This document shows positions 1 through 5,688 of a stretch of 7,621 bases of DNA, in pieces. The notes beneath the pieces were generated by a model. The model saw only the letters and a list, made by a program, of their open reading frames with translations, had not been told where the DNA came from and ran no database searches. How positions within the stretch are numbered: the stretch's first letter is position 1; every line of letters begins with the position of its first letter. A program made the position numbers and the translations under genes. The stretch is from an uncultured Opitutia bacterium. Lineage in GTDB: Bacteria > Verrucomicrobiota > Verrucomicrobiia > Opitutales > UBA953. The stretch lies in contig CAIYAN010000404.1 of the NCBI GenBank assembly GCA_903924185.1, forward strand, positions 1-7,621, written 5' to 3'.

Positions 1-52
1 AGTTTCCGCTTGCCCGCCTCCGCCGTAATCGCTTCCTCAACAGTCCTGGTTA

Positions 53-140
53 GGAGGGGTGGCAGAGTGGTCGATTGCGTCTGATTCGAAATCAGATGAA
101 CCGCAAGGTTCCGGGGGTTCGAATCCCTTCCCCTCCGCCA
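53..140 (+). tRNA. tRNA-Ser (anticodon CGA, reads UCG)
   Basis: A class II tRNA folds cleanly here. The acceptor stem is GGAGGGG (53-59) paired with CCCCTCC (130-136), followed by discriminator G137 and an encoded CCA (138-140). The anticodon stem TCTGA/TCAGA (80-84, 92-96) encloses the loop TTCGAAA, so the anticodon is CGA (87-89). The long variable arm, AACC-GCAA-GGTT (99-110), is typical of serine tRNAs. The T arm has loop TTCGAAT (118-124). The 3' part of the gene from base 66 onward is the left attachment repeat of the integrative element, so the 5' acceptor strand is chromosomal while the rest was probably delivered by the element. The gene remains intact and should be functional. Confidence 0.97.
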
Positions 141-141
141 G
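66..141 (+). repeat. attL: 76-bp direct repeat, within tRNA-Ser
   Basis: This stretch is identical over 76 bp to 5234-5309. It begins in the D arm of the tRNA and runs one base past the CCA. The strand-exchange site must lie within it; tyrosine integrases of islands commonly use the anticodon or T arm, but the sequence alone does not say which. Confidence 0.93.
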
Positions 142-218
142 TAGCTTTCAGCAAGTCCCATAATCCGAGTAAATCGGAGTGGGCATGCTGCGGCAACGCC
201 GGAACCTTGGCTTCCAAT

Positions 219-238
219 AACTGCTCCCAAACTGCTCC
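219..238. repeat. Two 9-bp direct repeats, 11-bp period
   Basis: AACTGCTCC occurs at 219-227 and again at 230-238, in phase with one helical turn, about 80 bp inside attL. This geometry suits two protein monomers bound on the same face of the DNA, for example an excisionase or integrase arm site. That role is inference; there are only two copies and no matching copy is evident at the right end. Confidence 0.4.
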
Positions 239-571
239 ACCTATACTTGCTCGGCTGTGAATGAGAACCAGCGCGCCCCCCTCATAGATGGGCAAGGGTC
301 ACCCCAGCCAAAGAAATCTATTACCCAGAACACGGAGGACGATGGTCCTTGTGACTCCACGAAGTCTCCCGGCGTGTTTACCCGGACTTAAAAGCAGACC
401 TCGACTCCCTGATGTTAGCCACCGGGCGCGTGGTTCCGGCTGCGAGGCGGGGCCTTCAAGCCCTTTGAACCAAGGAAGCGAACTAGCCCCTCACCATTGC
501 CCTCGTAAAGTGCTGAAAGCCCTTACGCTCAATCCTCACTTGGCTCTCTGCCTCGATGAATACACAAGCGC

Positions 572-601
572 TTCACCCCTGCCAAATAGAGGTGGTATAA
601 G
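572..601 (+). promoter_or_regulatory. Candidate sigma70-type promoter for the plus-strand gene
   Basis: A -35-like TTCACC (572-577; 4 of 6 to TTGACA) lies 18 bp before a -10-like TATAAG (596-601; 5 of 6 to TATAAT). Transcription would begin near 608 inside the G-rich run and give a leader of about 50 nt before the candidate TTG start at 660. It is the best match seen upstream of the gene, but the -35 is weak. Confidence 0.3.
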
Positions 602-602
602 T

Positions 603-628
603 GGGGGGTGGGGTGGCCCGGGGGCGGG
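603..628 (+). other. Putative G-quadruplex motif
   Basis: Four G runs lie at 603-608 (6), 610-613 (4), 620-624 (5) and 626-628 (3), with loops of 1, 6 and 1 nt, which meets the usual G-quadruplex pattern. The run is flanked by an inverted repeat, GTATAA (595-600) and TTATAC (635-640). Its place just upstream of the possible replication gene suggests a control element or a structured origin, but this is unproven. Confidence 0.5.
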
Positions 629-641
629 CGTAAGTTATACA

Positions 642-658
642 GAACCCCGGAGGGGTTC
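642..658 (+). promoter_or_regulatory. Perfect 7-bp hairpin overlapping a Shine-Dalgarno
   Basis: GAACCCC (642-648) pairs with GGGGTTC (652-658) around the loop GGA (649-651). The Shine-Dalgarno GGAGG (649-653) lies partly in the loop and partly in the 3' arm, with six bases to an in-frame TTG at 660. Folding would hide part of the ribosome site, so the hairpin could damp translation of the downstream gene. It could instead be a transcription-level palindrome for a DNA-binding protein. Confidence 0.5.
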
Positions 659-659
659 A

Positions 660-2003
660 TTGCGCTATTGCATCAGGCTCATCCTACCATCGACTGGTTC
701 GGTGCAAAGGGAGGAGCAATGGATTCGGAAGACTGCCGCAGGCCAGCTGCTGGTTGAGCGACTACTGGCGCATCCGTTGTACCGTGCGGAGCCGGAGATG
801 GCCAAGCGTGGCGTAGAGTTCCTCTCTTCGATTGCGCGGCGAACAGCCCGCGGCAAGCCTGCCAAGGACTGGGGCATCGACCACAAGGACATAGAGAACC
901 ACTTCAGGAAGGGTGAGCTCACCCACCCCAAGTACAAGGAGGCACTGTATGAGCTAAAGCTCCTGGAGCAGACCTCTGCTCCTGTACCCTCGCCAATCCC
1001 CGGCAAGGGGAGGATTGCACGGTATCGAGTCCACGAGTCCGTCATCGACGCCTACCATGAAGCACGCATCCAGCAGCGTCGCAAAGAGGGGTTTGGCGAC
1101 AAGCTCTGCAAAGGTGATAACGCGCGTAAGCGAGCCCTTCGTCTCAAGGCAGCCGAGACCATCCAAGACCGGTTCTGCAAGGCGCACGAGGTGCTGTGCT
1201 GCACCGTGGAGGTAGACTGGCTATGGAGTGAGTCATTCATCAGCGACGAGCGCCAAAAGTTTCGGACGGCTGTTACTGTCCTAGCAGAGCTGGCCTCGGT
1301 CGACTTCGACCCTGTTGTAAACGATGGCAAGCGTAGCCGGTTGTACCATCCCCTGGCTGGCTTGCCGAAGGAAGTGCGTAAGCACCTTCGGGTCGGAGAC
1401 CGCGCTTACCGTGCCGAAGTAGACATAAGGGCCTGCTGGCCCACCTTCTTGGGCGCCCATCTGCTCAAGCTGTACGGAGACAGCAATGAGGCCCTCAAGG
1501 CCGAGTGCATCAAGTGGCAGGAAGCCTTCTGCAAGGTCGGAGACGAGAATGACCCTCGGATTGGCATCAAGAACGAGACCGGCGTGAAGTTCAGAGATGG
1601 GGAGCTGAAGGGTCGCCTTAACGAGTACATGAGCGGCTATCTCCAGTCCTCGGAGAACAAGGGGTGGAAGCCTCCTGCCAAGCACATGGCAATTGATGAC
1701 TGGTTCGCCAAGACCAACCCGGAGATGCATAAGGCTTGGAAGGCAGCAGGGCCAAAGAAGTTGGGGCGCCAACTCGGCCTGCACTTCGAGACGCCTCTGA
1801 TGACCGACAGTCGGCTTTACGATTATGCTGATGACCAAGGCATCGCGCTTTATTATCAGTACGACGGCTTCGGGGTCTTCGCCAAACCGGGCAGTCAGGA
1901 AGCCCTCGAGAAGGTCCTGGCCGGCCTCTGCCGGCTCATGAGCGAAACCTCCGAGAAGAAGTTCGGGGTGCCGATAGTGGTGAAGCTGGAGCTCTTCGAC
2001 TAA
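660..2003 (+). CDS. Element-encoded protein of unknown function, possibly a polymerase-like replication protein
   Basis: I do not recognise this 447-residue product with certainty. The frame is open further upstream to 288, but that part does not read as protein. I chose TTG at 660 because GGAGG (649-653) precedes it by six bases; GTG at 702 and ATG at 798 (preceded by GGAG, spacing 6) are alternatives. The N-terminal third is charged and helical. The middle has RLYHPLAGLPKEVRKHL (about 227-243), then AEVDIRACWPTFLG with Asp255, and near the end HFET (375-378) and YYQYDGFGVF with Asp402. An Asp in DIxxxxP followed by a late hydrophobic-YDG-hydrophobic strand recalls motifs A and C of family A-like polymerase palms and of uncharacterised mobile-element proteins with DIxNSQP and IHDxI motifs. 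This is inference from memory. The gene is convergent with the methyltransferase, 22 bp away, and is the element's only plus-strand gene, which suits a replication role. Confidence 0.82.
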   Translation: MRYCIRLILPSTGSVQREEQWIRKTAAGQLLVERLLAHPLYRAEPEMAKRGVEFLSSIARRTARGKPAKDWGIDHKDIENHFRKGELTHPKYKEALYELKLLEQTSAPVPSPIPGKGRIARYRVHESVIDAYHEARIQQRRKEGFGDKLCKGDNARKRALRLKAAETIQDRFCKAHEVLCCTVEVDWLWSESFISDERQKFRTAVTVLAELASVDFDPVVNDGKRSRLYHPLAGLPKEVRKHLRVGDRAYRAEVDIRACWPTFLGAHLLKLYGDSNEALKAECIKWQEAFCKVGDENDPRIGIKNETGVKFRDGELKGRLNEYMSGYLQSSENKGWKPPAKHMAIDDWFAKTNPEMHKAWKAAGPKKLGRQLGLHFETPLMTDSRLYDYADDQGIALYYQYDGFGVFAKPGSQEALEKVLAGLCRLMSETSEKKFGVPIVVKLELFD

Positions 2004-2025
2004 CTGCGACGCAGAGCGGACTGGC

Positions 2026-3126
2026 TTACTTCAGGGCGCGCGCAAGCGCCTTGCCAACAGCCGTCGCAAGGAAAGGCGGCACAGCGTTCCCAACCTGCAA
2101 GTTTCGCTCTCCACGGCTACCTACCAAGATGTACCGGTCAGGGAATGTCTGAAGTCTAGCACCCTCTCTCGTAGTCAGGCCGCGATTAACCTCTGGGTGA
2201 ATACATCTAGAGGAAGAGGGCGTACCGAAGTTCCTGGTCATGGTGGGCACAGGGGCGTCGGGTAACAGTCGTGCGTATGTGTTTGCGAAATAACTCCTCG
2301 GACGAAGTCGCTCCGGGACATCGGTAATACATCCTCCACGGCCAACGTAGCCCATTACCTCCATCAGTTTTTCTCCGTGGGTGGGCGCGTCGTGGTACAT
2401 AAGACGCTCGGGGGCTCCCACGCGCATCAACTCTTGGAAGTCATTCTGCGATTTCTTGGCGTACTTGAAGGCAGCCTTGCTTTGCTCGATTACGGGCAAA
2501 TCGCTGACCGCCTCTTCAAATGTTAGCCAAGGCTTAAGCCCCTTGGCGATGAGTGAGGATTCATTGGCGTGCGTGGCCTCTGGAAACTCAAAATGAGCAC
2601 GGCTACCTTTTTTAAAGGCCACGACTATCGTTCGAAGCCGATGCTGGGGCGCGCCATAATCCACAGCATTAAGTACACGGGGTTCGTCAGGAACTTCGTA
2701 GCCCATCTTCTCGAGCTGCTTCATCAATTCAAAGAACGCCCGGCCGCCGTACATCCGCTTAAACCCGCTCACATTTTCAAACAGGATTGCCCGAGGCCGG
2801 ATGACGGCCGCAAGCTCCATCATAGCATAAAAAAGTTTGTTGCGCGGGTCTGCCTCGACCTTGCTCCCGACTGTACTGAAGCCCTGACACGGAGGCCCGC
2901 CCGTTAGCACCTCAACCTTACCCTTGTAAGATTTCAGCTTACTGAAGACGGCGTCGCTGGTGACATCGCCGCAGATGACATCAGTGGTAGGGTGGTTCGC
3001 CTTGAAGGATTCGCAGAAAACTGGCTGGTATTCATTGGCAGCGAGGGCGTAGAAACCGGCCTTTGAGAGGCCGTAGCTCAAGCCACCGCAACCAGCGAAG
3101 AGGTCGAGTGTCGGTATTTTAGACAT
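2026..3126 (-). CDS. DNA (cytosine-5-)-methyltransferase of a type II R-M system
   Basis: This 366-residue enzyme transfers a methyl group from S-adenosylmethionine to C5 of cytosine in a specific DNA site, protecting the host from the neighbouring endonuclease. The C5-MTase motifs appear in canonical order: motif I DLFAGCGG (8-15), motif IV GGPPCQGFS with nucleophile Cys80 (76-84), motif VI FENV (116-119), motif VIII APQHRLR (159-165), a variable target-recognition region (about 190-310), motif IX REGARLQTFPD, and motif X QVGNAVPP near the C-terminus. The length is ordinary for a prokaryotic C5-MTase and no key residue is missing, so it should be active. The target sequence cannot be read from the protein. 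The ATG lies 8 bp after the endonuclease stop codon with no clear Shine-Dalgarno, which suggests translational coupling to that gene. Confidence 0.97.
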   Translation of the reverse strand: MSKIPTLDLFAGCGGLSYGLSKAGFYALAANEYQPVFCESFKANHPTTDVICGDVTSDAVFSKLKSYKGKVEVLTGGPPCQGFSTVGSKVEADPRNKLFYAMMELAAVIRPRAILFENVSGFKRMYGGRAFFELMKQLEKMGYEVPDEPRVLNAVDYGAPQHRLRTIVVAFKKGSRAHFEFPEATHANESSLIAKGLKPWLTFEEAVSDLPVIEQSKAAFKYAKKSQNDFQELMRVGAPERLMYHDAPTHGEKLMEVMGYVGRGGCITDVPERLRPRSYFANTYARLLPDAPVPTMTRNFGTPSSSRCIHPEVNRGLTTREGARLQTFPDRYILVGSRGERNLQVGNAVPPFLATAVGKALARALK

Positions 3127-3134
3127 CAGTTAAG

Positions 3135-3845
3135 TCAGAGGACAAACTCAAGGTCATCCAGCCGAGGGACTTCGTCAAGCAACTGCCACTTGAAATACTT
3201 CTCCTGTATCTCAAAGACGCGCTGCCCCTCCATCTCTTTTCGCGCGACCCAACCCTCGCCCTCAAGGGGCAAACTATCCAACTGAACGAATGCAACCCTA
3301 CCATTGAAAAGGTCGAAGTGGATGTCGACGGTCCGAATGCCGTCGGAGAGGAGCATGCGGTGGGCCTCTTCAACCTTGTGCTGCTTGATGTCCCTGCGCT
3401 CCTTATATCCGGACTGAACCTCTATCCTGACCCGAGTTCCCCTTACAGTTATCTCGAGGTCGGCAGTTGGCGCTCGGCGAAAGGTGTCATCTTCGGCCAG
3501 CGTATCCTCTCCAATGCGATTGATGGAGTCTAGTGTTACGCCAAACACTTTGGAAAGCGCGGGGCAGAAGAACTCGGTAATAACATAACCCCTCATCCAA
3601 CTGAAAAAGACCTCCTCGGGCCTGCGGCCACGGTTGTTCAAGCGCTTCACTATCTCTTTCTGCCGCGAGACAAGCACGACTGTATCCAGATGCCTCTTCA
3701 GGAAGGCTTCCGGGTCCTGATGACGGATGGATGGGGCGACAATCTGGTTCAGGCGAAGAATCGTCTCACGCAGCCTCTGCATGAGCCTATCAACATAGCC
3801 CCAATCAATCTCCGGGGTGATGTCTGATGCCGCTAGAAACTCCAT
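3135..3845 (-). CDS. Type II restriction endonuclease, PD-(D/E)XK fold with an E-x-Q active site
   Basis: The product (236 residues from the chosen start) lies directly upstream of the C5-methyltransferase on the same strand and is the expected cognate nuclease. A helical N-terminal half is followed by a core that reads ADLEITVRG-TRVRIEVQSG: Asp129 on one strand and Glu142-Val-Gln144 on the next, fitting D-(x)12-E-x-Q, a PD-(D/E)XK site in which Gln replaces Lys, as in BglII (D84, E93, Q95). Lys148 just downstream might serve instead. The start at 3845 is favoured because AAGGAG stands six bases before it; an in-frame ATG at 3914 would add 23 residues and has only a weak GGGA. The MTase neighbour and the active-site pattern make an endonuclease likely. 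The exact family and cut site are unknown, and a non-specific or two-component role is not excluded. Confidence 0.83.
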   Translation of the reverse strand: MEFLAASDITPEIDWGYVDRLMQRLRETILRLNQIVAPSIRHQDPEAFLKRHLDTVVLVSRQKEIVKRLNNRGRRPEEVFFSWMRGYVITEFFCPALSKVFGVTLDSINRIGEDTLAEDDTFRRAPTADLEITVRGTRVRIEVQSGYKERRDIKQHKVEEAHRMLLSDGIRTVDIHFDLFNGRVAFVQLDSLPLEGEGWVARKEMEGQRVFEIQEKYFKWQLLDEVPRLDDLEFVL

Positions 3846-3905
3846 AGTTCGCTCCTTGGAAGTGAACCCCATACTCTTCCGGTAAGTCTTTGGATAGTCT
3901 CCTGG

Positions 3906-3922
3906 AGTGGGCATTTCCCACT
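3906..3922. repeat. Inverted repeat AGTGGG-N5-CCCACT upstream of the endonuclease
   Basis: AGTGGG (3906-3911) and CCCACT (3917-3922) form a perfect 6-bp inverted repeat, and CACTAGTG (3919-3926) is a palindrome overlapping its right arm. It covers the alternative upstream ATG (3914) of the endonuclease, in the gap between that gene and the integrase. An operator for the R-M operon is possible. The sites do not clearly match the known controller-protein box pattern, and no controller gene is visible. Confidence 0.35.
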
Positions 3923-3956
3923 AGTGACACATACCCATAGCTTTGTCATGCTATCT

Positions 3957-5150
3957 TCATAGGTTTACAGAGTAATCAAGGCGCACCTCGAACCACTCTT
4001 GTGCGGCTGCTAGTTGGGCAGTCTCGGCGTAAAAACGGGTCAAGATGGTGGCACTATTACCCATCTCGAAGGCCGTAGCAGCCGCGTCCTTGGTGAGGGC
4101 AAGGCGGTAAGACAGGGCAGAAGCTCGCAAGGCATTGCGATGCCAAGCTACCCCTACCAAAGACCTCCTGAAGGCAACCATGGCCCGCTGGAGGGCATCC
4201 ACACTGCCCTTACCTCCGGCATACATGTGCCCGTCGTCTTTCCTGACTGCCTTGAGGTAGTTGGCCAAAGGTTCGGACATGGGCGTCAGCCGGCGGCGCG
4301 AAGTCTTGGCCACGTCGGCACCAATCTGAACATAGTTACCGCTCTCGTTGAGTAGTATGTCCGACCAACGGAGCCGGGCTGCCTCGGCTACACGCAGTCC
4401 GCAAAATGCTTGAATTGCCAACACAGGCTTTAGCCCCTCTGGGGCCTCCCCAAGAATGACGCGCAAGTCATCAGGAGAAAGCAGGCGGGGGAGCTTGGTT
4501 CTCACCTTCTTCGCCCTAACCCCGACAATGGGATTGGTGGACGCCCAGCCGCGCTTGACGCAAAAAGAGAACATCAGTCCCAAATAACGTCTGTACGAAT
4601 TGTGGCCCACGGGGCTCAACGTGTGGCCATCTTTGGTGCGGTATGAGTCTAGCCACTTCTGAACTTCGTTCAGCCCGATGTCGGAAACGAGCGTCTCTCC
4701 ATACTGCCTGCCAAAGAGGCCCATGACGCTCGAGATACACCTCATGTGTGCCGTGGTTTGGCCATCGGCCTTTGCGCGATGAAGGAGGGCTTCGGTTGCC
4801 TGCCTGACTGTGAAAGAGGCCTCCTTGGCCTTTTGCTCCTTGATGAACCACTCGACGGCCTCGGTGAGGCTCTTGCCCAGAGGGGCGAGCTTCTCGGAGC
4901 AGGTCAGGGCCTCCAGCTTGAGCGAGTCGGTCAGGCGATTCGCTTGGACTCCGAGCGCGGTAAGTTCGGCACGGGCTATCGAACAGTATCTCTCCGCATC
5001 ACCCTTGTTGCGGAAATACCTCCGGATGACCTTCCGTTGCCCCGCAGGGGCGTTTGACGGCGCATAGACAGCCCAAGCCTTATCCGGCCTCTGCAGCACC
5101 AAGGCACGAGACTGGCGGATGGGAATAAGGGAGCGCTTGGTTAGCCTCAT
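3957..5150 (-). CDS. Tyrosine recombinase / integrase of the element
   Basis: The 397-residue protein should catalyse integration and excision between the 76-bp repeats. Residues 1-70 look like an arm-binding domain, 90-210 like a SAM-like core-binding domain (LTEAVEWFIKEQ onward), and 220-397 like the catalytic domain. Catalytic positions visible are Arg253 in CGLRVAEAARLRW, Lys282 in AKTSRRR, Arg342 in HRNALRAS and nucleophile Tyr374 in RFYAE. Departures from the textbook R-K-HxxR-H/W-Y set are Asn339 at the HxxR histidine position, with His337 two residues earlier, and Asn365 where GHS is usual (here GNS). Similar GNS-type integrases occur, to my recollection, in Verrucomicrobiota, so this may be a family trait. 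The ATG at 5150 has no close Shine-Dalgarno: GGAGGGG lies 13 bases upstream and can pair with CCTCC next to the start. The gene sits 83 bp from attR and shares its direction with the R-M genes. Confidence 0.94.
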   Translation of the reverse strand: MRLTKRSLIPIRQSRALVLQRPDKAWAVYAPSNAPAGQRKVIRRYFRNKGDAERYCSIARAELTALGVQANRLTDSLKLEALTCSEKLAPLGKSLTEAVEWFIKEQKAKEASFTVRQATEALLHRAKADGQTTAHMRCISSVMGLFGRQYGETLVSDIGLNEVQKWLDSYRTKDGHTLSPVGHNSYRRYLGLMFSFCVKRGWASTNPIVGVRAKKVRTKLPRLLSPDDLRVILGEAPEGLKPVLAIQAFCGLRVAEAARLRWSDILLNESGNYVQIGADVAKTSRRRLTPMSEPLANYLKAVRKDDGHMYAGGKGSVDALQRAMVAFRRSLVGVAWHRNALRASALSYRLALTKDAAATAFEMGNSATILTRFYAETAQLAAAQEWFEVRLDYSVNL

Positions 5151-5151
5151 C

Positions 5152-5170
5152 GGAGGAAATCGGCCCCTCC
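5152..5170 (-). promoter_or_regulatory. GGAGG/CCTCC inverted repeat at the integrase start
   Basis: On the integrase transcript GGAGG (5170-5166) can pair with CCTCC (5156-5152), which ends one base before the ATG. The only Shine-Dalgarno-like sequence would be sequestered and the start placed at the foot of a stem with a 9-nt loop. This could keep integrase translation low. It is short and GC-rich, so chance is possible. Confidence 0.35.
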
Positions 5171-5233
5171 CAGAGGGCTGAATGTGCTACCAATCCGCTC
5201 CGTACACTGATTAGAATGCAGATATTGACTCCC

Positions 5234-5309
5234 AGTGGTCGATTGCGTCTGATTCGAAATCAGATGAACCGCAAGGTTCCGGGGGTTCGAATCCCTTCCC
5301 CTCCGCCAG
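5234..5309 (+). repeat. attR: 76-bp direct repeat, 5'-truncated tRNA-Ser copy
   Basis: This is identical to 66-141. It includes the anticodon arm, variable arm, T arm and 3' acceptor strand with CCA, but the bases before it do not supply GGAGGGG or the start of the D arm, so it is a non-functional tRNA remnant. It marks the right boundary of the element and stood at the tRNA 3' end before integration. Confidence 0.93.
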
Positions 5310-5480
5310 GACAATTTAACGTACGAGAGTATAGAGTCTCGAGTATGGAGTATAGGCGGACAAGCCGACCGAAGGGATGAGAACCCGGGGTTCGGTGAGC
5401 CCGCAGGGGCGAACAGGCGATCCGCAGGATCGGGACGCAGTCCCGGAGCGCAGCGCAGCCAATCCCTTCCCCTCCGCCAG
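5310..5480. repeat. 171-bp interval ending in a third att-like copy
   Basis: The final 20 bp (5461-5480) repeat the tRNA 3' end (122-141) exactly, and 22 bp (5461-5482) match 5290-5311. The interval therefore has the layout of a second, tiny integrated unit lying in tandem with the main element, or of the scar of an older island that decayed. Its left half carries GAGTAT three times (5327, 5341, 5348) and its right half a run of small hairpins. There is no gene in it. Confidence 0.6.
5381..5460. repeat. Run of short hairpins with GCA loops
   Basis: Successive palindromes are GAACC-CGG-GGTTC (5381-5393), GCCC-GCAG-GGGC (5399-5410), CGATCC-GCA-GGATCG (5418-5432) and GGGAC-GCA-GTCCC (5432-5444), followed by a GCGCAGCGCAG tail (5448-5458). 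Several share the loop GCA, so the run looks like a family of mini-palindromes rather than chance. The function is unknown; it stops exactly where the third att-like copy begins. Confidence 0.6.
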
Positions 5481-5541
5481 GAAATCTTTCTAAGGGACAC
5501 GTGGGCACGAGTAACGGTGACACGGGGCCGATGCATCGAGG

Positions 5542-5567
5542 TAGGGGCAGCACCGCGTGCTGCCCTA
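5542..5567. terminator. Strong hairpin, GC stem with CGC loop
   Basis: GGGCAGCAC (5545-5553) pairs perfectly with GTGCTGCCC (5557-5565) around CGC, and flanking TA on each side extends the stem past one bulged G (5544). No T-tract follows, so a classical intrinsic terminator is not shown. It may be a spacer palindrome of the host genome. Confidence 0.5.
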
Positions 5568-5577
5568 GCTGTCTCTA

Positions 5578-5603
5578 GGTAGGGACGCGTCGGCGAGGCG
5601 TCC
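5578..5603. repeat. Palindromic spacer repeat, copy 1
   Basis: GGACGC (5583-5588) pairs with GCGTCC (5598-5603). The 15-mer GGGACGCGTCGGCGA (5582-5596) recurs exactly at 7118-7132 on the other side of the sulfatase, which suggests a REP-like family dispersed in the host genome. It lies about 90 bp upstream of the sulfatase start. Confidence 0.6.
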
Positions 5604-5688
5604 GCCGCCCCCCAACTCCATCCTCGATACTCCACCGCACACGCCTACATTCCTCCCTACGGCCCCTCTTGTCCTGGAGCCCCCTGCG

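Larger units (their letters stand above)
142..659. other. Left spacer of the element, no convincing gene
   Basis: Plus-strand frame 3 is open through this stretch, but the translation is rich in Pro, Arg, Gly and Ser with no family resemblance and I do not consider it coding. Visible elements are a short inverted repeat TCCGA-GTAAA-TCGGA (164-178), a 9-bp direct repeat AACTGCTCC at 219-227 and 230-238 (11-bp period), a small foldable segment (453-475), a candidate promoter (572-601), G-runs (603-628) and the start of a strong hairpin (642-658). Arm-type integrase or excisionase sites and a replication origin could lie here, but neither is proven. Confidence 0.6.
66..5309. mobile_element. tRNA-Ser-integrated element, 5168-bp unit, carrying a type II R-M system
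   Basis: Perfect 76-bp direct repeats (66-141 and 5234-5309) bound a segment whose innermost right gene is a tyrosine recombinase ending its reading 83 bp from the right repeat. The left repeat is the 3' portion of an intact tRNA-Ser and the right repeat is a 5'-truncated copy; this is the usual signature of site-specific integration into a tRNA 3' half. The cargo is one plus-strand gene of uncertain, possibly replicative, function, a restriction endonuclease and a cytosine-5 methyltransferase. No conjugation, capsid or terminase gene is visible, so transfer would need a helper or uptake of DNA. Codon and base composition look less GC-rich than the downstream sulfatase, as expected for acquired DNA. 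Confidence 0.9.

Noticed and set aside
75..295. Short open frames on both strands over the tRNA and its downstream bases
   Set aside because: They are antisense or sense readings of tRNA-Ser; the RTPGTLRFI-type ending is a familiar tRNA artefact, and it recurs at attR.
288..659. N-terminal extension of the plus-strand element gene
   Set aside because: The reading is Pro/Arg/Gly-rich with no structure, includes the G-run region, and a better supported start lies at 660 (or 702/798).
2004..2025. CTGCG-A-CGCAG between the convergent genes as a terminator
   Set aside because: A real palindrome (2004-2014), but the stem is too short with no workable loop and no T-run follows.
5327..5353. GAGTAT repeats as a CRISPR-like or iteron array
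   Set aside because: Six-base units at irregular spacing with no spacers; too short to support either.
5147..5635. Minus-strand frame spanning attR and the hairpin run
   Set aside because: It crosses a tRNA fragment, palindromes and the element boundary; its content is that of a tRNA shadow, not a protein.
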